This document shows positions 24,611-35,158 of a stretch of 64,000 bases of DNA, one piece after another. Each line of letters begins with the position of its first letter. Within the stretch, counting starts at the first letter, position 1. The notes under the pieces are model-generated. The model saw only the letters and a list, made by a program, of their open reading frames with translations. It was not told the DNA's origin and did no database searches. Origin of the DNA: Phocoena phocoena (Eukaryota > Chordata > Mammalia > Artiodactyla > Phocoenidae); the NCBI RefSeq assembly GCF_963924675.1, contig NC_089232.1, positions 47,532,522 to 47,596,521 of the forward strand, read 5' to 3'. The translations under genes were made by a program, and so were the position numbers.

Positions 24611-25119
24611 CACATTCTATTCATTGGTATAAATTCTCTTAGGAAGAATAATAAGAGCAACACACATTTGTCTTCCGACTGACAGTTTTTCAAAAATATT
24701 ATCAATGTCTATATGATTCCTCTGTTTTTTTGCTGTGTTTTCAGTTTCATGGTAAAATGCTTTTGAGAACGCTAAACTTTGATTCATGACCACTACTGCA
24801 TGAACATAGATAGTATTGTTCTCTTGATATGTGTAATTCCAAACTGAACGTGTCAAATGTCTGAAAAATCAAGTAGCACCTTAGGATTACCACTTTTAGA
24901 CACTGTTTTACATTAGTGTGATTAAGATCAAATAAAGATGATCTTTTGACAACTTCAACATACACTTGGGTAATTTTAGGGTTTAAAATGACCCTTGATA
25001 AATTTCATATTCTTATACTTGGTTTATTTTGGATGCTAATATTCATTTGCTCCTTAATCACGTGTGGGGCATAGCTTTGCCATTTTGTTTGTATAGTTCT
25101 GTGTAAGTCCTCATGTGTC
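24611..25119. other. Unassigned sequence
   Basis: Two overlapping minus-strand frames of 72 and 79 codons lie here without recognisable domains. Nothing else is seen. Confidence 0.35.
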
Positions 25120-25260
25120 TTATAGCTGTAACTAGATTATATAAACTTTTTTGAGTTCAGAGTCATGTCTTATAATTCTTTTTCTCCTCCGTGGCTCCTA
25201 ATACATTGTTGTGCATGTGTCATGTTTTTAAAGTATACTCATCAATTAATGAATAAAATT
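25120..25260 (+). mobile_element. L2 LINE 3' end
   Basis: GAGTTCAGAGTCATGTCTTA, a GTGGCTCCTAATACATTGTT stretch and the end CATCAATTAATGAATAAAAT follow the L2 3' terminus, which ends in short tandem GAATGAAT-like units. Confidence 0.6.
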
Positions 25261-26224
25261 AAACATTTGTCTTACTTTTCTAAATTTTAAATATAGCTTG
25301 CTACTTTAGGTAGAATGCAGGTGAAGTTTTATTATATCATTTGTATATCTTTTTACCAATGAAAAGCCCACAGTGGTACATTTAGATATGAGTTTGCTAG
25401 TTAATAGTTAATAAGTTGTCATATTGGTAAAAACACATATCCAGTTAGAAGATGGGTCAGTTTTCATTTAGTCTCTAATCGATGTGAAACCTTATTATAG
25501 ATCAATTGTATGATTATGCAAAATGACAGGCTTCTGACCACAACTGCATCTATAATGCCACAAGGTACTTCTGTCTGTTCAACTTTGCCTCTTGCATCAT
25601 TACTTCTGCCATCTGATCAGCATTAAGATATCAGTAAATCCCAGAATTCAGTTTTCCTATTTCCAAGATCTCATGGATCCCTCATTCATCCTGTGTTCAA
25701 TTAGTATTTGATCTTTAAGAATATATCATTTAACATTCAAATGCTTATTTCAAAACCATGATAATAGGGTGAATACAGAATTGACATAGCACATTATTTT
25801 TGGATTCAGATTAAACTAAATTACTATTTTATTACTTACAAACATTATTATTACATTCTACTGCAAACATTATTGTAACATTATTCAATAATGACTTATA
25901 TAAGAACTTGAACTGAAACATAAATTATGCTTCACTGTATTAAGGCTTTGGTCAGTCCAAACACTGGAATTCATTGTAACTTTACCTTTGTCCCTTTGAA
26001 ACAGTCCTGGAAACCCCTCACAGAAATAGAGCATTGAAGGTTAGATTGAAAAAATTGCTAGTATAATGTTATTTTACATAAAAGAACCTGGTTTATAAAG
26101 ATACATAACCTTTAGTAGGCCATTCTGTTTAACATAAGATGCAGTCAAAATTTTATCATTTCTTCAGTATATTTTTAAAGAAAAAATACAGGTAGATTTT
26201 GTAATATAATAAAGCCTTTTAAAA
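25261..26224. other. Unassigned sequence
   Basis: No repeat or gene recognised in this AT-rich stretch. Confidence 0.35.
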
Positions 26225-26900
26225 ATACTGTTTATGGAATGGTTATTATGGAAAACAGTATGGCAGCTTCTCAAAAAATTAAAACTAGGGCTTCCCTGGT
26301 GGCGCAGTGGTTGAGAGTCCGCCTGCTGATGCAGGGGACACGGGTTCGTGTCCCGGTCTGGGAAGATCCCACATGCCGCAGAGCGGCAGGGCCCATGAGC
26401 CTGCACTTCTGGAGCCTGTGCTCCGCAATGGGAGAGGCCACAACAGTGAGAGGCCCGCGTACCGAAAAAAAATAAAAATAAAAATAAAATAAAATAATTA
26501 AAAATTAAAACTAGGACTACCATATGACCCAGTAATCCCACTCCTGAGTATATATCCAAAGAAAATGAAATCAGTATCTCAAAGATACTATACTCCCTGT
26601 ATTCTCATGTTCATTGCAGCATGTATAGCTAAGATATAGAAACAACCGAAATGTCCTTAGACAGATGAATAGATAAAGAAAATGTGGGATATATACAATG
26701 GAACATGATTCAACAATAAATAGAAGGAAATCCTGCCATTTGCAACAGCATAGATGGACCTTGAGGGCATAATGCTAAATGAGAGAAGCCAGACAGAGAA
26801 AGGTAAACACTATATTTCACTACTTATACATGAAATCTTTAAAAAGTAAAAGCCAAATTCATAGATACAGAGAATAATAGAGTGGAATGGTGGTTTCCAG
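26225..26900 (+). mobile_element. Old L1 3' end, split by CHR-2
   Basis: GAAAACAGTATGGCAGCTTC before the SINE and CATATGACCCAGTAATCCCA after it are adjacent in L1 ORF2. Then GGGATATATACAATGGAACA and GCATAGATGGACCTTGAGGG complete the C-terminal ORF2 and 3' UTR in the plus orientation. Several stops are present. It faces an inverted copy of the same region at 26930. Confidence 0.85.
26289..26499 (+). mobile_element. CHR-2 SINE with internal deletion
   Basis: Perfect 15-bp duplication AAAAATTAAAACTAG flanks it (26274-26288 and 26500-26514). Compared with the copy at 33255, about 14 bp are missing between two GAGCC repeats: GGGCCCATGAGCCTGCAC here against GTGAGCCATGGC plus GCTGAGCC there. The tail is an AAAAT-type repeat rather than pure A. 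Confidence 0.96.
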
Positions 26901-26929
26901 TGTAATACCAGCTTCTAGGTCATATTATA

Positions 26930-27510
26930 CCATTAGATATTTTTTATTGTGGTAAAAAACACATAATATGAGATCTACCCTCTTAACACAATTTTAAGCA
27001 TACAGTACAGTAGTGTTAACTGTAAGAACACTGTTATACAACATACATCTAGAACTTTTTTATCTTCTGTGACTGAAACTTTATACCCGTTGAACAGAAA
27101 CTCCCCATTTCCCTCTTTCCGCAACCCTTGGTAACCACCATTTACTTTCTCCTTCAATCAGTTTAACTACTATAGATATAACTCATGTAAGTGGAATCAT
27201 GCATTTCATTTTTTCCTCCTTCGGTGACTGTTTCATTTCACTTAATGTAATGTCCCCAAGGTTCATTCATATTGTAACATAAGACTGGATTTCCTTCTTT
27301 TAATGGCAGAATAATATTCTATTATATGTGTAAACCACATTTTCTTTATCCATTTATCTGTCAATGGACATTTATGTTGTTTCTACCTCTTGGCTACTGT
27401 GAATAATGCTGTAATGAACATGGAAGTGGAAATACTTCTTCAAGATCCTGATTTCAATTCTTTTGAATAAATATCCAAAAGTGGGGTTGCTGGACACTAA
27501 GAGTTCCTCC
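26930..27510 (-). mobile_element. Old L1 3' end, inverted relative to neighbour
   Basis: Antisense L1 text: TTTTATTGTGGTAAAAAACA, ACTGGATTTCCTTCTTTTAA, ATCCATTTATCTGTCAATGG and AGTGGGGTTGCTGGA. It covers the 3' UTR and the last part of ORF2 and ends about 27510. It is an old, frame-broken fragment. Confidence 0.85.
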
Positions 27511-28129
27511 TTACATATTTGGGCGGAATTATAAAAATGTTTTTAAGGAAAAGCTGTTTTCTTACACAATTTTTAAAAATTTTTATGAATTATAGCAGAA
27601 TCATCAAATCTATCAATAAAAGCAAGCAAAAACAAAACAAGTTTATAAAGTAATATACTATCATAAATAGGAAAAAGCACCATTTGGGCAGATAAATATT
27701 TAGCTTCAAGATAATTTTCTGAAACTGCATCAAGAAGGCATTGATCAAACATCTACTGGCGCATGAAGCTGTGATGGCATGCATTACCACTACTTCTTGC
27801 ATGCAAGGCAGTTGTTTGGTTTTGTGGGCAAGATGATTGCCTATTAAGTCTTTCCCATGGAACAGGGAGAAAGAATAAAGGATCTTCCTTAGAGAAGAAA
27901 GGTAGTGAAATTTATTGAAGTTCCCTGGGATCAGAGAAACTCATCTGAAAAGAAGGCTGCCAGAAATAAGGGGCTCTGTTAAGTATTCTTTATTTTACTA
28001 GACAAAACATAGATTTAAACTAAAATTTGTAATACACATTTTTGAGAGTAAAAGTGAACTGATTATCTGTTTGAAGCTAAAAGTTGAAACCAGAAACATA
28101 ATTTATATATTTTCATATCCAAAGAATTA
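27511..28129. other. Unassigned sequence
   Basis: No repeat or gene recognised. Confidence 0.3.
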
Positions 28130-28310
28130 CCTTAGGGTAGTTGAGGACACCTTAGTTTCAGATACTATGCAAGATAGTTTATAAGTAAACCTTTCATCAC
28201 CCTTAAAAGGTAATATTAGCTTCTCTTTTAATAAAACACCGTAAAGTAAATTAATGTGTTCAAAGGCATGAAGCAAATCAAGTGGCAGAACTTATATTGA
28301 ATCTTCATAT
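28130..28310 (+). mobile_element. Possible MIR SINE
   Basis: Faint MIR-like order: ACTATGCAAGATAGTTTATA, then ATCACCCTTAAAAGGTAATA, then GGCATGAAGCAAATCAAGTGG near the 3' part. Too diverged for a firm call. Confidence 0.4.
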
Positions 28311-28390
28311 GACTGGTTTTAAATCATATGCATTTATCACTTTCCTACCATAAAAAGCTATTCTTAGGAAGCTTTTAAAAATCAGGACAT

Positions 28391-28762
28391 CGTGGGCTAC
28401 CCTGGTGGCACAGTGGTTAAGAATCCGCCTGTCAATGCAAGGGACATGGGTTTGAGCCCTGGTCTGGGGAGATCCCACATGCTGTGGAACAACTAAGCCT
28501 GTGCACCACAACTACTGAGCCTGCACTCTAGAGCTCACAAGCCACAACTACTGAGTTCATGTGCTACAACTCCTGAAGCCTGTGCTCCTAGAGCCTGTGC
28601 TACACAAGAAAAGCCATCACAATGAGAAGCCCGCACACTGCAACGAAGAGTAGCCCCCGCTCGCCACAACTAGAGAAAGCCCGCGCACAGTAACGAAGAC
28701 CCAACGCAGCAAAAAATAAATAAATAAATGGTTAGATAAATAATAAAAATAAATAAAATAAT
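28391..28762 (+). mobile_element. CHR-1 SINE, full length
   Basis: Head GGGCTACCCTGGTGGCACAG, body with repeated CACAACTACTGAG motifs, then GTAACGAAGACCCAACGCAG and an (AAAT)n tail. The direct repeat ATCAGGACAT (28381-28390 and 28763-28772) is the target duplication. The body is longer than in CHR-2 and many CpG sites have decayed, so it is older than the CHR-2 copies. Confidence 0.93.
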
Positions 28763-28772
28763 ATCAGGACAT

Positions 28773-29929
28773 TGCAGCATTAAAACCAGAAACACTATGG
28801 CAAAAGTACAGTAGTGTGTTAGACATTCAAACACTAGAATGTTAACACTGATATCTCTGGTGAATGATGAATGAGACAGATGGCATTACTTAGTCAAAAA
28901 TACAAAAGCCAACACAACAGTTTAAATAGTGTGTACATTTTATAAAGCCATCTTGAACAATTTGGTACACTGTCCACTGTGATGCTAAGAATAAGTTTGA
29001 TTCATTTTTTTATACTTTTTGGTGAGAAAAACATTTTTTAATCATTTTTAAAATTAAGAAGGACTTAGAATGAAAATGGAAATTGAAAACTAAAAATCAC
29101 ACTTAATTAATTAGATCACTTGACATTCCAGAGGACTGCTTTTAAAGTTCTTCTCCAAGATGATTTATGCTTCTGCAAGAATTAGAATCACAAATTTGGT
29201 AGTGGTGATTTTTGACAATTGTTAAATTTAGAGTCATATTTATATAGATCAATTTTATTCAAAAAAGGCAACTATAATTATAATTCTGTCAGTCTTCTCT
29301 GTAACTCAGATTGCTTTGCATATACAATTTATGCAATCTTGATGGTAGTTTTTGCAACAGCTTAGAGAGAAGCTATATAGATCAAGGAAAAATGTAAAAT
29401 CACCATTTTCCTTCTGTACCACTTTTTTACTCTTTTTCCTTATACTTAATTTCTTTAGCTGTCTAAGAACAGAGGCTATGAAATTGGTTATGTGTTCTTA
29501 CATACATTGAATTTAAAGAATAATGTACATTTGATTACATTGTGTGGTTCATTTTAAATGCTGCAATACTGCTTTCACATTAGAGACATTTTTATTCAGT
29601 TTAAAGTTATAATGACTAGTTTATTAGGTAATGCCATCCACATATTTTAGAAAAATGTCTGTAACTATGTTCTTATGAGATTTTCACCTTCATTTTTGCT
29701 TCTGAAAAGTTGACTTTCACTTACCTTATTTAAAGTCTGGCTAAGCTTAAGTATGCCACTAAAATGTGATATATGGCTGCACTAAATATATTTCCTTCTT
29801 GGCTTTTTGTTTGTTTGTTTACCCACAGTTTAAGTCCTCAGTATTTTGTTGTTGTTGTTAAATATGAATATGAAATAATGGAAAATTACAAATGAAGAGA
29901 AAGGAGGAAAAAGCACCCCTCAAATCACT
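28773..29929. other. Unassigned sequence
   Basis: No repeat or gene recognised. A short TTG run lies near 29848-29860. Confidence 0.35.
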
Positions 29930-31955
29930 GGAGCCCTAAAAATTTCACTGAGGTAGCAGGCTTTTGAATTTTTGAGGGTTTTATTGCCTACCCTCTGGCC
30001 AATAATTGTCTTCCCAATGTGTCTTAAGAAATTGCAACTTACTACTCAATAGATCCAGTCAGTGTAATATAATCAATGATACAGATCAACATTATTTTCT
30101 GTTGAGGGGAAAGGCAAAGTCCCTGCTACCTAGACATGACATAGGACTTGAAAGGGGATATGCTCTCAAGATACTGTGAAGGTATATTGCAGGCGTTGTC
30201 TTTGGAGAGTAAATTGCTTCTAACGGTCTTTACTATCAAGTATATAGAAAAGAAAAATCATCTTCCAGATCAATAGCTGCGTGCCAGGTACTAGGAGATT
30301 TGTTGTTTTTTTCTCCAATGACAGAATTAGAACAACAGTTGTAATTGGAGTCTCAACCTGATAAGTTTTTGATACTCCATCATCATTCTCCTAGATCCAC
30401 TTACCTTTTGCCAAGGCCAAAATATTAGTTAGAGGGGATGTGGTAGGAATCCCCACCCCTGCATCTTTCAAGTGATTGATGGTGGTAATGATCTCTTCAA
30501 TTCTCTAAGAGTGCAACATTGCTTTTGATCTACTATTTTCATAGGTAGAGGCAGTTTTACTGATTTCCATTTGGCTTCTCCTACCATAATAGTCCTCATT
30601 CCGTAGGTCCAAGAACTAATATTAGGATTCTGTCAGTTGTTGAGTATGTCTATTTAAATTGTGTATTCTAAAACAGAAAATAACCACTGGGTGATTTTGC
30701 AGAACCACTGGGTTCATTGTGAGATGTACCTGGTCTGAAACTCCAGTGATCATGTTACCTCCAAACCTCCTACTCAAATCGGTGGACCATGATGAAGTTG
30801 TGAGTCTCCAGATACCTGTGTCAGTTCAAAGACAATGTTTAGGAACCCTTCAAAATGATTTTCTCCTTCCCAATGCACAGTTACCTTGAGGAAGGTTATC
30901 AGTACACATTTTCAGCAGTGTGGTTCTTCTTTACTTGACGTGATTCAGTTCCATTCAGGGGGCTTGAGGTCTGTAAACTGACTTAAGTCTTGGACTTAGC
31001 GGAGGGGGCACAACTTATTGTTTTAGTGGTTCAAGTCATATTTCTGTTCTCTAGACCTAGATCTTTTCTGCTTATACAGATCAAGTAAGACTTCAGTAGA
31101 CTGCCCATCAATTCTAGTTGTAGAGACACCATCATCAACTAGCCAGTGCTAAAAATATCTTTAAGTCAGACTATTTTAAATACTGCTTTGGCTTCACTCT
31201 CTGTTATAGTAAACACTCCATTACAGTAACCATACCCACCTTTTCTTTAGAAATTAATTGTTACTTCTAGACCCTTAATGCCACAAGATCTCATCATTTC
31301 CATTGAGTTTATGGATTCCCTTTGAAGGCATCAGTCCCCACTGTGATTCCAACCTATAGAGAATAACCAAAAAAAAAAAAAAAAGTTCTGGCATTTAATC
31401 TTTATTTAGTATAAACCCACCTTTGAGTCCATGTTTCAGTTAACAAAGAAGCAAACTGTTAGGGCCATCCTTTATCATTTGATTTAAAACATTGAATGTG
31501 GAATCTCTGTTTAGTAAACTCACATCAGTAAATTTGGTATAATCCCACTTTACATTACTTTCAACTTGACCCCTTGATTGTAAGATCTATTTCCACACTG
31601 TTTTCTAGGTTTCTGTCAGTAAAAGTGGGCACAATAAAGTAATATTTCGGTGTACCTTACATCTCCTCATGGGTAACACTTTGTACATTACCCTTTTGGG
31701 CCTGCTGGGACCCAAATCTGCAAAATCTGGTTATAAACAAGAAGAAATTGCAGGGTAGGTCCTAAGGAGGATCAGGCAGTACCTTGCAAGGCTGCTATTT
31801 TAAGGGAGACCATTACAGGCTCTTGAGGAAGGAGGGACTAGCCTCCTCAGGTAGTAGTGGAAGATGATTGGGTGGGAATTAGAGAGTCAAAGCCTACAGC
31901 CTTCTAAGAATCCACTGTAATCACAGTGCCTAGGTAACTCTCAGAGAGTAACTTA
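29930..31955 (-). mobile_element. ERVL-class endogenous retrovirus internal fragment (pol/pro), decayed
   Basis: Several blocks of this antisense text match the internal region of ERVL-class elements as I recall it: GTGCCAGGTACTAGGAGAT near 30282, ATCTTTCAAGTGATTGATGG near 30463, CCAATGCACAGTTACCTTGA near 30870, TTTCTGCTTATACAGATCAA near 31065 and CATCAACTAGCCAGTGCTAA near 31131. On the minus strand the order is protease toward reverse transcriptase. It contains many stops and indels, and the area of the RT active-site box (about 30060-30090) appears disrupted. No ORF above 70 codons survives and no LTR was found at either edge. It is an ancient, non-functional relic. Confidence 0.68.
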
Positions 31956-32981
31956 TTCTCCCTTGGAAGTTGCATTAATAATTTCAGGCATCATTAACTT
32001 TATTCTCCAGAGAGTTATTAGCAAGGATAACGCTGTTTTATTGACTTGGCAAGTTATTCATCAAAAATGCCAGAATTCAATCAAACTATTAGATGTTTCC
32101 CATAAGTAATTGGAATCCAGATTTACATGCAGTATACTACTTCTATAGTGTATAAAATTAGTGAAAAGAATTTTTTTTGTTGTTACTGAGTCTATACAGT
32201 GAAATGATCACTACAGTTACTGTAAGATGTCAGAATCTGAGTCTTCAAGGATAGTGATTTAGTCAACATTTTTTAAGGATAAAGTGGGATAATCTAGATG
32301 AATATACAAATTTCAAATTATAAATATCCTTATTTGAAAATACTAGAACAGGAAACTTTAATTATATTGAAATTATGGCAGACAGTCCTTACCTGTACAG
32401 TGACAGCCTCAATACGCACACTCTCTGCCCTAAATGATTTGCAAAGAAGCCAATGTTTGATCTGTCTTTGGCAAAATCCTAGCCTTATCCTAGTCATCTC
32501 ACAAGTTTGGGGGTAGGGAAGGGAAAAGTTGGAAGAAAAACATCATAATAAACTAAAAATATAATACAAAATAACATTCAGTAGCATGTATTAAATTTTC
32601 CATTTTATATTCTTAACTTTTATTATTTGAGCTTTGCTATCAGTGAAAAGTGCTTTCTTCTTAGGCTGATATTGAATTAGCATCAGTCACATCATGAATA
32701 CATCATCATATCTTGTGGACTGTAGCTGAGACACCATAAGGCTATTCAGCTGCAGAGGTGCAAGGTCTTAGGCCATAGCTATATCACAGCAAATTTCAGA
32801 ATTCTCTGAATTATCAAGGATATTCCTTCTCTAGTAACAACTTTCAGAACTTAAAAAAATATTTTTCAGTTAGTGTAAAAAGGAATATAGTAGTGTTCTT
32901 ATTGTTAATAAGCTTAGCCAAAAGATTTATTAAATAGATACTTTGAAAGTATTCATTTCTTTTCCAAAGAAGCTTATGAAC
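31956..32981. other. Unassigned sequence
   Basis: May include further ERVL decay at its left edge. Otherwise nothing is recognised. The 72-codon plus-strand frame at 32298 has no supporting feature. Confidence 0.35.
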
Positions 32982-32995
32982 AAGGGACTATTCTT

Positions 32996-34542
32996 TTTTT
33001 AAAATTATTTATAATTTTTTTTACACACACACTGTATTTTATTTTTACAAGAGATAAATAGACTGACACCAAGCATTGTAAATGGATGACCACAACAAAA
33101 ACAACAATTGCAATTACAAAACATGAAACACACTCATACTATGTCATAATATTGACATTCAGTCCAGTAATCCTCCACTGTAACAGCTCCATTACTTTGC
33201 AGTGAAAAAAAATTTTTTTAATTTCTGAGATATACATTTTAAAGTAATAACTAGGGCTTCCCTGGTGGCGCAGTGGTTGAGAGTCCGCCTGCCGATGCAG
33301 GGGACACGGGTTCGTGCCCCGGTCCGGGAAGATACCATATGCCGCGGAGCGGCTGGGCCCGTGAGCCATGGCAGCTGAGCCTGCGCGTCCGGAGCCTGTG
33401 CTCTGCAGCGGGAGAGGCCACAGCAGTGAGAGGCCCGCGTATCGCAAAAAAAAAAAAAAAAAAAAAAGTCAGTAAAGTAATAACTAGAATTATGACTTAT
33501 AACATTATACCAGAACATATAAGATTTTTAGAAATATCATGTAATGTCGGAAACATTTATATTAACATATTTCCATACAAATAACCCAAAGAAAGTTTAG
33601 TATTAGTTGTTTGTTTGTTTGTTTGTTTATACTGCAGGTTCTCATTAGTCATCAATCCTATACACATCAGTGTATACATGTCAGTCCCAATCGCCCAGTT
33701 CAGCACACCATCATCCCCACCCCACCGCGGTTTTCCCCCCTTGGTGTCCATACGTTTGTTCTCTACCTCTGTGTCTCAACTTCTGCCCTGCAAACCGGTT
33801 CATCTGTACCATTTTTCTAGATTCCACATACATGCGTTAATATACAATATTTGTTTTTCTCTTTCTGAATTACTTCACTCTGTATGACAGTCTCTAGATC
33901 CATCCACTTCTCAACAAATGACTCAATTTTGTTCCTTTTTATGGCTGAGTAATATTCCATTGTATATATGTACCACTTCTTCTTTATCCATTCATCTGTT
34001 GATGGGCATTTAGGTTGCTTCCATGACCTGGCTATTGTAAATAGTGCTGCAGTGAACATTGGGGTGCATGTGTCTTTTTGAATTATGGTTTTCTATGGGT
34101 ATTTGCCCAGTAGTGGGATTTCTGGATCACATGGTAATTCTATTTTTAGTTTTTTAAGGGACCTCCATACTGTTGTCCATAGTGGCTATATCAATTTACC
34201 TTCCCACAAACAGTGCAAGAGGGTTCCCTTTTCTCCACACCGTCTCCAGCATTTGTTGTTTGTATATTTTCTGATGATGTCCATACTAACTGGTGTTAGG
34301 TGATACCTCATTGTAGTTTTGATTTGCATTTCTCTAATAATTAGTGATGTCGAGCAGCTTTTCATGTGCTTCTTGGCCATCTGTATGTCTTCTTTGGAGA
34401 AATGTCTATTTAGGTCTTCTGCCCATTTTTGGATTGGGTTGTTCGTTTATTTAATATTGAGCTGCATGAGCTGTTTATATATCTTGGAGATTTATCCTTT
34501 GTCTGTTGATTCGTTTGCAAATATTTTCTCCCATTCTGAGGG
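32996..34542 (-). mobile_element. 5'-truncated L1 with target-site duplication
   Basis: The flanks AAGGGACTATTCTT (32982-32995) and AAGGGACTGTTCTT (34543-34556) are a 14-bp duplication with one mismatch. On the minus strand the element begins inside ORF2 at 34542, reads through the C-terminal ORF2 to a stop near 33817 (CTHVCGI-type ending), then a 3' UTR to the T-rich end at 32996. It carries a nested CHR-2. Its 3' UTR differs from that of the L1 at 59912, so the two belong to different subfamilies. Confidence 0.92.
33255..33473 (+). mobile_element. CHR-2 SINE nested in L1 3' UTR
   Basis: Starts GGCTTCCCTGGTGGCGCAGT and ends in about 20 A plus a few extra bases. The 14-bp duplication AAAGTAATAACTAG lies at 33241-33254 and 33474-33487. 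The body is close to the consensus shared with 11410 and 19412, with high CpG content. It inserted after the surrounding L1. Confidence 0.96.
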
Positions 34543-34556
34543 AAGGGACTGTTCTT

Positions 34557-34953
34557 AAAGTTACACTTCGTACATTCTTATGAAGAAAGTATTTAAAAAG
34601 CAAGTGGTTGAGGAACGCTCCCTTAGCACTTGAGTTGTGTCTTATTGTATTTTGAATTTCTCAATGTCAATTCCACAAATGGGAGGAATAATCTCATTCT
34701 AAAGGGTAAAAAAGAGAAATGTTTTCAAGAATGAATATAGTATAAAAATGCAATATTTAAACCAAAATTGGGAGTCTTTTATAAGACATCAACTGTCTCT
34801 TTTTAAATTGGCAGAGCCTAAGAATAGTCAAGAATGTCAAGAATTTAGAAACTAAATGGACATATCATTTGATCCAACACCATCAATTTTTTTAGATGTA
34901 ATGACACCTCAGTAATTTCTTTTCATTTTCTTTGCCCCACCAACCTTCTAAAC
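34557..34953. other. Unassigned sequence
   Basis: Nothing recognised between the L1 target site and the hAT-type element. Confidence 0.35.
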
Positions 34954-35158
34954 CAGGGTTTGGCAAACTATACGCCACAGTCTAGATGTATTTCTATGTA
35001 AAATATATTGGAACAAACCCATACCCATTTATTTAAGCATCTCCTATCTGCTTTAGCACTATAAGAGCAGAGTTGAGTGGCTACGACAGAGATCATATGG
35101 TCCACAAAGTTAAAATATGTGTTATCTCACCCTTTCAGAAAGTGTTGGATAATCTCTG
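34954..35158 (+). mobile_element. hAT-type non-autonomous DNA transposon (second copy)
   Basis: Left end CAGGGTTTGGCAAACTATAC is close to the family terminus. The interior ATATTGGAACAAACCCATAC and GCAGAGTTGAGTGGCTACGA, and the right end AATCTCTG, complete a 205-bp element. Flanks TTCTAAAC and CTCTAGAT may be a decayed 8-bp duplication. Confidence 0.75.

Noticed and set aside
28391..28470. tRNA-like head with A and B boxes
   Set aside because: It is the promoter part of a CHR SINE. It lacks a cloverleaf acceptor stem and is followed by SINE body sequence.
21518..31955. A single provirus linking the LTR at 21.5 kb to the ERVL internal fragment at 30 kb
   Set aside because: They are in opposite orientations with unrelated sequence and other repeats between them.
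33139..33584. Several 100-codon frames with GSGRAGSAAMAHGPS-like text
   Set aside because: They recur at every CHR-2 copy on both strands and reflect the CpG-rich SINE sequence, not a gene family.
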